Shown here: in pieces, positions 6,418-14,431 of the stretch
How positions within the stretch are numbered: the first letter of the stretch is position 1
Layout: each line of letters starts with the position of its first letter
Assembly (NCBI GenBank): GCA_021787655.1
Contig: JAJYLM010000046.1
Span: forward strand, 1 to 14,591
DNA from: a bacterium
GTDB taxonomy: Bacteria > JAMCPX01
Reading direction: 5' to 3'
DNA: 14,591 nt
Program-made: the position numbers and the translations under genes
The notes under the pieces: model-generated
What the model saw: the letters and a program-made list of their open reading frames with translations, nothing else
Told to the model about the DNA's origin: nothing
Database searches by the model: none

Positions 6418-8294
6418 TTTTGGAAAAGGTACAGTATCCGTCGGATATAAAAAATCTGACCCTGGAAGAGCTCACCCTGCTTGCACAGGAACTGAGGGAA
6501 GAAATAACCACGACCGTTTCCCTGAACGGCGGTCATCTTGCGTCCAGCCTCGGGACTGTCGAGCTGACGATTGCGCTGCACTACGTCTTCGACATGCCGG
6601 ATGACAAGATCATCTGGGATGTCGGCCACCAGTCCTACGCGCATAAGCTTCTGACCGGAAGAAAGGACAAATTCAGGACACTGCGGCAGCTGAACGGGCT
6701 CAGCGGTTTTCTGCGGCGGGACGAGAGCGCGTACGATCCTTTTGGTGCCGGACACTCCAGCACATCAATATCTGCGGCGCTCGGCATCAAGGAGGGCATG
6801 CGGATACGGGGAAATGACGCGTCAAAGGTCATTGCGGTGATCGGCGACGGCTCTCTGACTGCGGGCCTTGCTTTCGAGGGCCTGGATCAGGCAGGCCACC
6901 TGCGCAGGAACCTGATCGTCGTGGTCAACGACAACGGGATGAGCATCTATCCGAATGTCGGTGCCATTTCGAATTTTTTCAGCAGAAAACTCACGAGTTC
7001 AAAATTTGCCCGGATGAGAAAGAGGGTCAAGGAATTCATCTTATCTCTTCCCAAGAGGTTCAGCGATCCCCTGTACAAGGCTGCCCAGCGGACCGAGGCT
7101 TCGTTTAAGAGCCTGGTCACCCCGGGTATCCTGTTTGAGGGCCTCGGGTTCCAGTACGTAGGCCCGATCAAGGGTCACAACCTGAAAGAGCTGATCGAAA
7201 CGCTCAACAATGTAAAGAACTGGGACGGTGCCGTGCTCGTCCATGTAAAAACGCAAAAAGGAAAAGGCTATGAATACGCCGAGAAAGACCCCGTTTTCTG
7301 GCACGGCGTTGGTCCTTTCGATAAGAAGACAGGCCGGCTGGTAGCAAAGAACACCACTGTGCCCACCTATACGAAGGTTTTCAGCAACACGGTCATACAA
7401 TTGGCCGAACAGGACACTGCCGTCGTCGCAATCACCGCGGCAATGCCTGACGGAACCGGACTCGAAGAATTTGCGAAGAGGTTCCCGGACCGGTTCTACG
7501 ATGTCGGTATAGCCGAACAGCACGGTATAACGTTCGCCGCGGGCCTTGCAACAGAGGGGCTCAAGCCCATAGCAGCCATCTATTCGACGTTCCTTCAGAG
7601 GGCATTCGATCAGGTGATCCATGACGTTTGCCTGCAAAACCTTGGCGTAACCATCACGATGGACAGGGCCGGGATTGTCGGCCAGGACGGGCCGACGCAC
7701 CACGGCGTGTTCGATATTTCGTACCTGCGGATGATTCCCAACATGACCCTGATGTCGCCCAGGGACGAGGAGGAGCTGCGCCATATGCTGTATACCGCAG
7801 TCAACCTCGGGAAGCCCTGCGCCGTCCGTTATCCGAGGGGCAGCGGTACGGGGGTACCACTCTCGGACGGGTTCCATGCGATTGTCCCGGGAAGCGGCGA
7901 AATTCTGGAAACGGGAAGCGATATAGCGATCGTCGCAATCGGTGACATGGTTGCACCGTCGCTGGTTGCACGAAATATACTGCTTTCCTCCGGGATTAGT
8001 GCTATGGTTGTCAATGCACGGTTTATAAAACCGCTGGACGAACAACTCCTCTCGGACATAGCTGCACGGTTTGAAGTCATCGTGACTGTTGAAAACAATG
8101 TCCTTGCGGGCGGATTCGGCAGTGCTGTCATGGAATTCCTGAGCACCCGGCAGCCAAATAAGAACCGGTTCCTGCTCATCGGTATACCGGACCTGTTCGT
8201 TCCGCACGGCGATCAGAACAAGCTCAAGGAGCTCTACGAATTGTACCCGGAAGGCATCGCAAAGAGGATCCAGACACTGCTCCACAAGGTCTGA
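6414..8294 (+). CDS. dxs: 1-deoxy-D-xylulose-5-phosphate synthase
   Basis: This thiamine-diphosphate enzyme joins pyruvate and glyceraldehyde 3-phosphate in the first step of the MEP isoprenoid pathway; the product also feeds thiamine and pyridoxal synthesis. 626 residues, close to E. coli (620). Seen: the VGHQSYAHKLLTGR block, the ThDP/metal motif from GDG (144-146) to the ND-NGMSI segment about 28 residues later, catalytic Glu368 in DVGIAEQHG (E. coli Glu370), and the DRAGIVGQDGPTHHG block of the pyrimidine-binding domain. The C-terminal transketolase domain is complete. AAGGA (6401-6405) is 8 bases ahead of the ATG, which overlaps the ispA stop by 4 bases. The pairing with ispA places the two isoprenoid steps under coupled translation. 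Confidence 0.98.
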   Translation: MILEKVQYPSDIKNLTLEELTLLAQELREEITTTVSLNGGHLASSLGTVELTIALHYVFDMPDDKIIWDVGHQSYAHKLLTGRKDKFRTLRQLNGLSGFLRRDESAYDPFGAGHSSTSISAALGIKEGMRIRGNDASKVIAVIGDGSLTAGLAFEGLDQAGHLRRNLIVVVNDNGMSIYPNVGAISNFFSRKLTSSKFARMRKRVKEFILSLPKRFSDPLYKAAQRTEASFKSLVTPGILFEGLGFQYVGPIKGHNLKELIETLNNVKNWDGAVLVHVKTQKGKGYEYAEKDPVFWHGVGPFDKKTGRLVAKNTTVPTYTKVFSNTVIQLAEQDTAVVAITAAMPDGTGLEEFAKRFPDRFYDVGIAEQHGITFAAGLATEGLKPIAAIYSTFLQRAFDQVIHDVCLQNLGVTITMDRAGIVGQDGPTHHGVFDISYLRMIPNMTLMSPRDEEELRHMLYTAVNLGKPCAVRYPRGSGTGVPLSDGFHAIVPGSGEILETGSDIAIVAIGDMVAPSLVARNILLSSGISAMVVNARFIKPLDEQLLSDIAARFEVIVTVENNVLAGGFGSAVMEFLSTRQPNKNRFLLIGIPDLFVPHGDQNKLKELYELYPEGIAKRIQTLLHKV

Positions 8295-8349
8295 AAAAAA
8301 GAATAGTAACAAGACAATCAAGGTAAAAAACAAAAAAGGGAATCGTTAA

Positions 8350-8356
8350 AGGAGGT
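8350..8356 (+). promoter_or_regulatory. Strong ribosome binding site for yebC
   Basis: AGGAGGT lies 3 bases before the ATG at 8360, a near-perfect anti-16S match with tight spacing. It sits at the end of a 65-base purine/A-rich gap after dxs (8295-8359). No convincing promoter hexamers or SOS-type palindrome are visible in that gap. Confidence 0.75.
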
Positions 8357-8359
8357 AAC

Positions 8360-9115
8360 ATGTCAGGGCATTCGAAATGGGCAACCATTAAGCACAAGAA
8401 AGGCAAAGAGGACGCCAAGCGCGGCAAACTCTTTACGAAGTTTATACGAGAAATCATAACTGCGGCGCGGACCGGAGGCGGCAGTATCGATACGAACCCG
8501 AGGCTCAGGGCAGCGGTCACGGCAGCAAAGCAGGAAAACATGCCGAAGACGAATATAGAGAACGCGATCAAAAAAGGCACCGGAGAACTGGAGGGTGAAG
8601 TCTATGAAGAGCTCATGTACGAAGGTTACGGACCCGGGGGAGTTGCTGTCCTCGTGAATGTGATGACCGACAACAAGAACAGGTCGGCAGCGGAGATACG
8701 GCACCTGTTCTCGCGATTCGGCGGCAACCTCGGTGAAGCGGGTTGTGTGAGCTGGATGTTCAAGCAGAAGGGACAGTTTCTGATACCGGACGACACTATC
8801 ACCGAGGATAAGCTCCTCGAGCTGTCCATGAATTTCGACGTGGAGGATGTAAGCCATGACGAAGACGGTAAAATGCTCGAGGTCCTTGTCCCCGTTTCCT
8901 CGTTTGAAGCAGTGAAGGCTGCCTACGACAAGGAATCCATCAAGTACACCTACGCCGAAGTCACGCTCGTTCCGCAGACGTATATACCGCTCAAAGGCAA
9001 AGAGGCCGAGCAGATGATTAAGCTCATGGACGCGCTCGACGATCACGATGACGTGCAGAAGGTCTATGCAAACTTCGATATCGCCGAGAAGGACATGGAG
9101 GCACTCGAGCAATGA
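8360..9115 (+). CDS. yebC: YebC/PmpR family protein
   Basis: 251 residues, the usual length. The N-terminus MSGHSKWATIKHKKGKEDAKRG is diagnostic, followed by KLFTKFIREI, an NPRLRAAVTAAK block and NIENAIKKGTG. A central EELMYEGYGPGG-V segment and the acidic C-terminal domain follow. The family was long annotated as transcriptional regulators. More recent work on relatives supports a ribosome-associated role in relieving stalling at proline-rich sequences; which applies here cannot be told from sequence. It sits directly ahead of ruvC, overlapping it by ATGA, an arrangement common across bacteria. A long antisense frame covering almost the whole gene is a compositional shadow. Confidence 0.97.
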   Translation: MSGHSKWATIKHKKGKEDAKRGKLFTKFIREIITAARTGGGSIDTNPRLRAAVTAAKQENMPKTNIENAIKKGTGELEGEVYEELMYEGYGPGGVAVLVNVMTDNKNRSAAEIRHLFSRFGGNLGEAGCVSWMFKQKGQFLIPDDTITEDKLLELSMNFDVEDVSHDEDGKMLEVLVPVSSFEAVKAAYDKESIKYTYAEVTLVPQTYIPLKGKEAEQMIKLMDALDDHDDVQKVYANFDIAEKDMEALEQ

Positions 9116-9615
9116 GGATACTGGGCATTGACCCAGGATCCCACCGCATGGGGTGGGCTGTTATCGAATCAGCCGGTAACAGCTACCGTCACATTCACTC
9201 CGGCGTTATCGATTCGAACAGCATTGCGGCAATTCCGGACCGCCTCTGGTATATCTACCAGCAGGTCGCCGGTATTATCGATGCCGACAAACCGGAAGCC
9301 GCGGCACTGGAGACCGTGTTCTTTTTCAAGAACCAGAAGAGCTCGTTCGTGCTCATCCAGTCGGCAACAGCGGCCATGCTCGCAGCACTCAGCCGGGGAC
9401 TGAGGATCAGCGAATACCAGCCCATGATGATTAAGAAAGCTGTCGTCGGATACGGACGGGCAGGCAAGGATCAGATACAGAGCATGGTCAAAAAGCTCCT
9501 GAACCTCAACGAGGTGCTGCTCCTGGACCGGTCCGATGCCATGGCAGTGGCGATCTGCCACATCAACTCCGCACAGTTTCAAAACAGGCTTCTCAAAAAT
9601 GCTGCACCATATTAA
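9112..9615 (+). CDS. ruvC: Holliday-junction endonuclease RuvC
   Basis: This enzyme cuts Holliday junctions symmetrically, working with RuvAB. 167 residues, normal for the family. The four catalytic acids are in place: Asp7 in GIDPGS, Glu67 in ALETVFF, and Asp139/Asp142 in the DRSDAMAVA segment (E. coli D7, E66, D138, D141). The VVGYGRAGKDQ motif is also typical. The ATG overlaps the yebC stop, with TGGAGG (9096-9101) 10 bases upstream. Its 3' end overlaps the ruvA start by 17 bases. Confidence 0.98.
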   Translation: MRILGIDPGSHRMGWAVIESAGNSYRHIHSGVIDSNSIAAIPDRLWYIYQQVAGIIDADKPEAAALETVFFFKNQKSSFVLIQSATAAMLAALSRGLRISEYQPMMIKKAVVGYGRAGKDQIQSMVKKLLNLNEVLLLDRSDAMAVAICHINSAQFQNRLLKNAAPY

Positions 9616-10189
9616 GGGCACCCTGCTCGAAAAAAACCAGGACGGCCTTGTTGTCGATGTCAATGGTATCGGTTTTGAAATCGCCGTGTCCAGAATAACG
9701 TACCTCGCCCTGCCTGATGAGGGAAGCACCGTGACGCTCTATCTCCATACCCAGGTACGGGAGGACGACATTCACCTTTTCGGGTTCTCTTCTCCTGCAG
9801 AAAAGTCACTGTTCAAACTGCTCATATCCGTGTCCGGTATCGGTCCGAAGGTTGCACGGAACATACTGTCCAACATTCAGCTCGATGAACTCATCAGCTC
9901 GGTTGCCGGGAAGGATATTGCACGGCTCTCCTCGGTACCGGGGCTCGGGAGAAAAACTGCGGAAAAGATCATCCTCGAACTGAAGGAGAAGATGGAAGGC
10001 ATGCTGGTTTCGGGACACCCTGCTGCAGGGAGCAGCCGCCATGTCCTCTCCGATGCTGTCTCAGCACTGGTCAATCTCGGCTATAAACAACAGCAGTCAC
10101 GTGATATCGTGGAAAGTGTCCTCAGGGACAATCCTTCGCTCGATATCGCCGGTATCATCAGGCTTTCCCTGAAACGGCTGGGCACATGA
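9599..10189 (+). CDS. ruvA: Holliday-junction DNA helicase subunit RuvA
   Basis: RuvA binds the four-way junction and loads RuvB rings. I choose the ATG at 9599 (196 residues) because it gives MLHHIKGTL, which lines up position for position with the family start MIGRLRGTL. An upstream ATG at 9536 in the same frame would add 21 unrelated residues lying inside ruvC. Domains: OB-fold (about 1-65), two helix-hairpin-helix motifs (GIGPKVA from residue 80; GLGRKTA from residue 115), and domain III (about 145-196, SDAVSALVNLGY), which contacts RuvB. The stop overlaps the ruvB start by ATGA. Confidence 0.97.
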   Translation: MLHHIKGTLLEKNQDGLVVDVNGIGFEIAVSRITYLALPDEGSTVTLYLHTQVREDDIHLFGFSSPAEKSLFKLLISVSGIGPKVARNILSNIQLDELISSVAGKDIARLSSVPGLGRKTAEKIILELKEKMEGMLVSGHPAAGSSRHVLSDAVSALVNLGYKQQQSRDIVESVLRDNPSLDIAGIIRLSLKRLGT

Positions 10190-11226
10190 ACAGACCGACG
10201 GACAGCGAACAGCTCGATCCCAGGAAGCTCCAGGACGACGAGGTCTATGAACAGAAGATCAGGCCGAACCGGTTCGAGGACTACATCGGCCAGCAGAAGG
10301 TTGTCTCAAATCTCAAGGTATTCATCCGGGCGGCAAAGGAACGCGGCGATGCCCTGGATCATATCCTGTTCTATGGTCCTCCGGGACTCGGCAAAACAAC
10401 CCTCGCGTACATCGTCTCCTCGGAACTTGGCGTCGGCCTGAAAACGACGTCCGGCCCCATCCTCGAGAAAACGGGCGATATTGCTGCGATCCTCACCAAT
10501 CTGAATGAACACGATGTTTTGTTTATCGATGAAATACACCGTATCAATACGTCCGTCGGCGAGGTGCTCTATCCCGCCATGGAAGACTTCAAGCTCGACA
10601 TCATCATAGGACAGGGCCCTTCCGCAAAAGCCATACGGCTCGATCTGCCGAAATTCACCCTCATCGGCGCAACAACCAGGACAGGTCTGCTGTCAGCTCC
10701 CCTGCGGGACAGGTTCGGTTTTGCCGCAGGTCTTGAATTTTACTCTGCAGAGGACCTGCAAAAGATCATCGAGCGCTCGGCGCGTATCATGGGCATACCG
10801 ATTACCGGAGACGGCAGCGCAGAGATTGCACAACGCGCGAGGGGAACACCACGGGTGGCAATACGCATGATCCGCCGGATCCGTGATTACGCTCAGGTGG
10901 AGGGAAACGGCTCCATCGATATGACCATAACGAAGAAGGCGCTCTCCATGCTTGATATAGATTTTCTGGGGTTCGATACCATGGACATTAAACTCCTCAG
11001 AACGATCATCGAAAAATTCAACGGAGGCCCTGTCGGGATCGACACCATCGCTGCTGCGATCGGCGAAGAAAGCGATACCCTCGAAGAAGTGTATGAACCA
11101 TACCTTATCCAGTGCGGTATGCTGGAACGAACATCGCGGGGCAGGGTTGCGACGGAGCTTGCATACCGTCATCTCGGACTGCAGGATCGCGCGGCAAAAC
11201 AGGCCGACCTGTTCAAAAACAGGTAA
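10186..11226 (+). CDS. ruvB: Holliday-junction branch-migration ATPase RuvB
   Basis: 346 residues. RuvB is the AAA+ motor that drives branch migration with RuvA. Seen: an N-terminal RPNRFEDYIGQ block, Walker A GPPGLGKTT (64-72, Lys70), Walker B FIDEIHR (Asp115, Glu116), a sensor-1 GATTRTG, an LRDRFG segment carrying the arginine finger, and a C-terminal winged helix ending in the family's ERTSRGR-type motif. It is the last gene of the forward block. Its TAA is 10 bases from the stop of the convergent receiver gene. A small hairpin overlaps the stop, but there is no U-tract. No LexA-type operator is seen near any ruv gene. Confidence 0.98.
   Translation: MNRPTDSEQLDPRKLQDDEVYEQKIRPNRFEDYIGQQKVVSNLKVFIRAAKERGDALDHILFYGPPGLGKTTLAYIVSSELGVGLKTTSGPILEKTGDIAAILTNLNEHDVLFIDEIHRINTSVGEVLYPAMEDFKLDIIIGQGPSAKAIRLDLPKFTLIGATTRTGLLSAPLRDRFGFAAGLEFYSAEDLQKIIERSARIMGIPITGDGSAEIAQRARGTPRVAIRMIRRIRDYAQVEGNGSIDMTITKKALSMLDIDFLGFDTMDIKLLRTIIEKFNGGPVGIDTIAAAIGEESDTLEEVYEPYLIQCGMLERTSRGRVATELAYRHLGLQDRAAKQADLFKNR
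11207..11224. other. Hairpin at the convergent ruvB/receiver gene ends
   Basis: A perfect 7-base-pair inverted repeat ACCTGTT-CAAA-AACAGGT overlaps the first base of the ruvB stop and lies 13 bases beyond the stop of the opposing gene. Being symmetrical, it could form in both transcripts. No run of T follows on either side, so it is not a classical intrinsic terminator. It may stabilise 3' ends, or be chance. Confidence 0.35.
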
Positions 11227-11236
11227 CTGCTCCGCG

Positions 11237-11614
11237 CTACTTGATATTCAGGTAGTTCTTCACCATTTCGAGAACCTGGGGGCCTGAAATGGGTTTCGTG
11301 ATATAGGCATTGGCACCCAGCGCCATTGCACGCTCCCTGTCTTCCTGTCCGCCCTCGGTCGTGATTATGAAGATGGGTACAGTCTTATACACGGCGTCTT
11401 TCCGGATGAGGCTGACCAGCTTCAACCCGTCCATCACCGGCATATTGATGTCCGTAATGATCAGGTTGAACGCGTCCTGGGAAAGTTTTTTCAGACCGTC
11501 AACGCCGTCACTCGCCTCAACAATCTTAATGTTCTTCAGCCTTTTCAGGGAAAAGGCTATGAGCTGCCTCATCGTGGGGGAATCTTCTACAATCAAAACC
11601 TTATATTCGTCCAT
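11237..11614 (-). CDS. Single-domain (CheY-like) response regulator
   Basis: 125 residues, a stand-alone receiver with no output domain. Conserved positions: acidic pair Glu10/Asp11, phospho-acceptor Asp55 in ITDINMP, Thr86 in the FIITTEGG segment, and Lys107 in ITKPIS. I choose the ATG at 11614 because it gives MDEYKVLIVEDS, the standard receiver start, with AGGA 7 bases upstream (11622-11625). A longer frame reaching 11806 would add 64 unrelated residues inside the upstream gene. It lies 13 bases after the GAF-protein gene and is surely co-transcribed with it. The partner kinase is not in the window. The output could be motility, a kinase phosphorelay or protein-protein switching; the sequence does not say. 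Confidence 0.94.
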   Translation of the reverse strand: MDEYKVLIVEDSPTMRQLIAFSLKRLKNIKIVEASDGVDGLKKLSQDAFNLIITDINMPVMDGLKLVSLIRKDAVYKTVPIFIITTEGGQEDRERAMALGANAYITKPISGPQVLEMVKNYLNIK

Positions 11615-11627
11615 AAATTGATCCTGT

Positions 11628-12464
11628 CTATTTCGTGAGCAGGTCGATGAAACCCTGTATCGTCGATAATTTTCTTTCGGATTCCGAGTAAAGCTTTGAA
11701 CTGAATATCGCTGTCGCAGCATGTCCTGCGAGCAGGGTGAAGAGCTCATGATCGAGCGGTGTAAAATTCTTCTTTTGCTGTAAAAGCTTGTAGATAACGA
11801 TGACACCGATGACGTGTTCCTTTATTTTAAGCGGTATTGCAACCATGGGGTTGAGCCAGTCGATCTTCGTCGTTTCTGACATGTCTTCGAGAAAAAAGGG
11901 CTCCCCGTTCTTTGCCACGCGGCCGATCGTCCCGACACCCATGTTGATGGACGGCACCTGTGATTCGTCTATCCCTTCGGACGCCATGATCTTCAGTTCG
12001 TGTGTTTTTTCATCGAGCAGAAAAATGCCGAACTCTTCCGCGCCGATCAGATTGATGATGATTTCCAGAATGATTTGCAGCACTTCTTTGAAATCGAGGG
12101 TCGAGTGGAGCTGATAACTTGCTATATACAGGTTCGCGAGATTGTTGTTTTCTTCTTCGACTTCGACGTACCGTATTGCGAAGTCCTTGTTTTCATTCTC
12201 TATTTCCTTGATCCTCTTATTGATCTCTTCGCGTTCCTCTTTCAGGGCATCTATCTGTTTTGCCAGTTCTGCGTACTGCTTGTCAGGAAGCATCTGTGTG
12301 TTTCTGGCAGTCCGGCTCTCCTCTTCAAGCTGCAGTATCCGGTATCTCAGCTGTTCGTTCGTTTTCAGAAGTTCCTGGGTAAACTCAGCACCCTTTTTAA
12401 AAACCTGCAGGAACTCCTCAGCCCGTTCAAAGATATTTCTGTCTTTTTCTTCCTTTTTATCCAT
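11628..12464 (-). CDS. Coiled-coil GAF-domain protein ending in a histidine-kinase-like stub
   Basis: 278 residues. Residues about 1-108 are highly charged and form a coiled coil, apparently in two parts with a break near the proline at 60. Residues about 112-255 are a GAF domain (YQLHSTLDFKEVL entry helix, MGVGTIGRVAKNGEPFF, VAIPLK, GVIVIYK). The last 23 residues are a helix in which S260 through L276 resemble the first helix of a histidine-kinase dimerisation domain, with Ser where the phospho-His should be. The protein then stops four residues later or sooner; no ATPase domain follows and the next gene begins after 13 bases. No transmembrane segment is seen, so it should be cytoplasmic. 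The ATG has AGAGGT 7 bases upstream and its own promoter. It may act as a ligand-sensing partner of the receiver; the ligand is unknown. Confidence 0.9.
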   Translation of the reverse strand: MDKKEEKDRNIFERAEEFLQVFKKGAEFTQELLKTNEQLRYRILQLEEESRTARNTQMLPDKQYAELAKQIDALKEEREEINKRIKEIENENKDFAIRYVEVEEENNNLANLYIASYQLHSTLDFKEVLQIILEIIINLIGAEEFGIFLLDEKTHELKIMASEGIDESQVPSINMGVGTIGRVAKNGEPFFLEDMSETTKIDWLNPMVAIPLKIKEHVIGVIVIYKLLQQKKNFTPLDHELFTLLAGHAATAIFSSKLYSESERKLSTIQGFIDLLTK

Positions 12465-12488
12465 TTGACATACCTCTGATTTTATAAA

Positions 12489-12517
12489 GTGATATGCTAT
12501 AGCAGAACAAATGTCAA
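12489..12517 (-). promoter_or_regulatory. Promoter for the GAF-receiver gene pair
   Basis: Read on the reverse strand, a perfect TTGACA (12517-12512) is followed after 17 bases by TATCAC (12494-12489), a 4/6 match to the -10 consensus. A start near 12482 would give a leader of about 18 bases containing the Shine-Dalgarno at 12477-12472. This separates the GAF-receiver pair from the upstream polysaccharide genes. Confidence 0.55.
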
Positions 12518-12535
12518 GGCAAGTTCTTTATGTAT

Positions 12536-12555
12536 GCGAAAAAGCAGCTCTTCGC
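12536..12555 (-). other. Hairpin after the BY-kinase gene
   Basis: On the reverse-strand transcript, GCGAAGAG-CTGC-TTTTTCGC can form an 8-pair stem, including two G-U pairs. It lies 22 bases past the BY-kinase stop and just upstream of the next promoter. The G-U pairs exist only in the leftward RNA, which fits a role at the end of the polysaccharide transcript. No U-run follows the stem, so a terminator call would be weak. Confidence 0.3.
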
Positions 12556-12576
12556 CGGAATGTACAACGGGTACTG

Positions 12577-14430
12577 TCACGACTGGCGATAGTAGTATTT
12601 GTTGTAATAATCCCGGTAATAATAGCCCTTGCCTTTTTCCAGGTGTGTCAGGACGACCCCGGTTATCTTCGCATTGATTGCGCTCAGGGATTTGATACCT
12701 CTCAAAACCTGTTCCCGGGCATAACCATTCGCCCTGACCACGAACAGGGTGCCGTCGACCAGGGATGACAGTATTGCTGCGTCCGAAATGATGCCGACCG
12801 GAGCAGAATCGACGATGATGTAATCGAACTTTTCCTTGAACAATTCGAATAACGCCTTGGATCTGGGTGAATCGAGCAGTTCTGCAAAATCCGGAGGCTG
12901 CCTGCCTGCTGTCAGATACGAAAGGTTATTAAATCCGCTGTCTTTGATGACAGTCCCGCTGTCGATCTTCTCATCCACAAGGAGCTCCGTATAGCCCGGG
13001 GTCAGATCGCTTTTGAAGAACTTGTGAACATTCGGCTTCTTTACATCCGCATCCACCAGAAGGACTTTCGCACCGGTCAGCGACAATATATAGGCAAGGC
13101 TGATGGACAGTGTTGTCTTTCCTTCGTTCTCCCCGGTTGAAGTCACCAGCATTACCCTGCCGTTCTTCGCCAGGAACGAATACTTGAGGTTCGTTCTCAG
13201 AAGCCTCAGCATTTCAACATAGATCTGGGAAGATGCGCTGTTGAGAATGCCAAAGAGCCGGTGCTGCTCCTTATCTTTGAGATCGTCAAGATACGGGAGG
13301 GCTCCGATGATAGGATACTTCACGTACCTCTCTATGTCGGATTCTCCTTTGATGCTGTTGTCGATTTGATCCGCGACGAAGGCCGAAGCAATACCTGTTA
13401 TCAGGGACATGAACAGGCCGAACAACAGCCAGAATATAAACCCTCGATCCGACCGCTGTTGAGGTATGCCTGCATGCTCCAGGATGGTTGCCGAGGGAGA
13501 ACCGATCTCACCGAAGATATTGACCTCTTTGAGTTCCTTGGTCAGCATGCTGTACAGGTCCTTGCTCAGGTCGGCATCCCGGCTCAGCATGAGATACTTG
13601 ATTCTCTTTTTGTTCGCTTCCAGCATTGCCTGCTTCATCATGTTGATCCTGATCTTGATTGCCTTGATGTCGTTTTTGAGCTGGACAACGAGCGGATACT
13701 GGTCTTTATACTTCTGCAGTACATTGGTCAGGTCTATCTGAAGCGTAATGTATTTCGTCTCGAGCTCTGACAGTGCTTTTGTTCCGGCGTTGTCCGAGGG
13801 ATCTCCGAGGAACATAACGGTATCGCTGTTGTCGGATGCCTCCTGCTTTTCCACGTACTGGATGAGGGCCATCTCGGATGTTTCCACTTTATTCTTCAGT
13901 GAGGTCAGCTCCCCCTGCAGCCACAGGGTGATATTGCTGATCCGTCTCTTCTTCTCTTCGTTCAAGAACTTGATATAGCTGTCGATGACGGCGTTTGCTG
14001 CCCTCGCGGCAAACTGAGGATTACGGGATTTTATCGATATTGTCAGGATGCGCGAATCGGGAACACGCTCGACGGAAATATTCTTTTTAAGCCGTGCCGT
14101 CATGGCGTCGAATGCAGGTGTCCCTCGCTGCACGCCGAGGCTTGACGCTGCAAGAGCGAAGACGGGTTCGCTTTTAATCAGTTCAACCTGGGTCTGGAAA
14201 TAAAACGTCTGAGGTTCCTGTTCCGGATTTCCGGTATTCAGGCTCGTATAATGTTCCGGCTCTATGAGCAGTTTTGCCCTGGCTGTAAAAACAGGCGGTG
14301 TCACCACATAATCTATCATGACCATGAAGAAGGTGACAGCGAACACCACGCCGATCAATATGCGCCGTTGCAGCAGCAGATCGATATAATACTTTAAATC
14401 GCTCTTGGTATCTGATAAAGGCTGCGGCAT
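12577..14430 (-). CDS. Polysaccharide co-polymerase / BY-kinase (Wzz-Wzc type)
   Basis: 617 residues. The N-terminus has a Wzz domain with a first membrane span (about 24-43), a periplasmic region rich in coiled coil (about 45-325), and a second span (about 330-352). A cytoplasmic bacterial tyrosine kinase follows: Walker A TSTGENEGKTT (430-440, Lys438), Walker A' VDAD (Asp460, Asp462), Walker B IIVDSAP (Asp541). The tail has eight tyrosines in three runs (603-605, 608-609, 612-614), the usual autophosphorylation cluster. Such proteins set chain length and control export of capsule or exopolysaccharide by cycles of tyrosine phosphorylation. One base separates it from the upstream Wza-like gene, so the two are co-translated. 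A cognate tyrosine phosphatase is not in the window. Confidence 0.95.
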   Translation of the reverse strand: MPQPLSDTKSDLKYYIDLLLQRRILIGVVFAVTFFMVMIDYVVTPPVFTARAKLLIEPEHYTSLNTGNPEQEPQTFYFQTQVELIKSEPVFALAASSLGVQRGTPAFDAMTARLKKNISVERVPDSRILTISIKSRNPQFAARAANAVIDSYIKFLNEEKKRRISNITLWLQGELTSLKNKVETSEMALIQYVEKQEASDNSDTVMFLGDPSDNAGTKALSELETKYITLQIDLTNVLQKYKDQYPLVVQLKNDIKAIKIRINMMKQAMLEANKKRIKYLMLSRDADLSKDLYSMLTKELKEVNIFGEIGSPSATILEHAGIPQQRSDRGFIFWLLFGLFMSLITGIASAFVADQIDNSIKGESDIERYVKYPIIGALPYLDDLKDKEQHRLFGILNSASSQIYVEMLRLLRTNLKYSFLAKNGRVMLVTSTGENEGKTTLSISLAYILSLTGAKVLLVDADVKKPNVHKFFKSDLTPGYTELLVDEKIDSGTVIKDSGFNNLSYLTAGRQPPDFAELLDSPRSKALFELFKEKFDYIIVDSAPVGIISDAAILSSLVDGTLFVVRANGYAREQVLRGIKSLSAINAKITGVVLTHLEKGKGYYYRDYYNKYYYRQS

Positions 14431-14431
14431 G

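Noticed and set aside
7041..8333. 430-codon reverse-strand open frame over dxs
   Set aside because: It is antisense to a clear dxs gene, has no recognisable motif or ribosome site, and its composition (many Arg, His, Cys) is that of a shadow frame.
8363..9112. 249-codon reverse-strand open frame over yebC
   Set aside because: It mirrors yebC almost end to end in the antisense direction, with no family features.
9536..9598. Longer N-terminus for ruvA from an upstream ATG
   Set aside because: The added 21 residues lie inside ruvC and match nothing in RuvA, while ATG 9599 gives the exact family start.
11614..11640. Possible frameshift that would restore a full kinase after the GAF domain
   Set aside because: Only 13 bases separate the GAF stop from a complete receiver gene, so there is no room for a DHp/ATPase domain in any frame.
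11615..11806. Longer N-terminus for the receiver protein
   Set aside because: The extra 64 residues overlap the GAF gene out of frame and have shadow-like composition. ATG 11614 has a Shine-Dalgarno and the normal receiver start.
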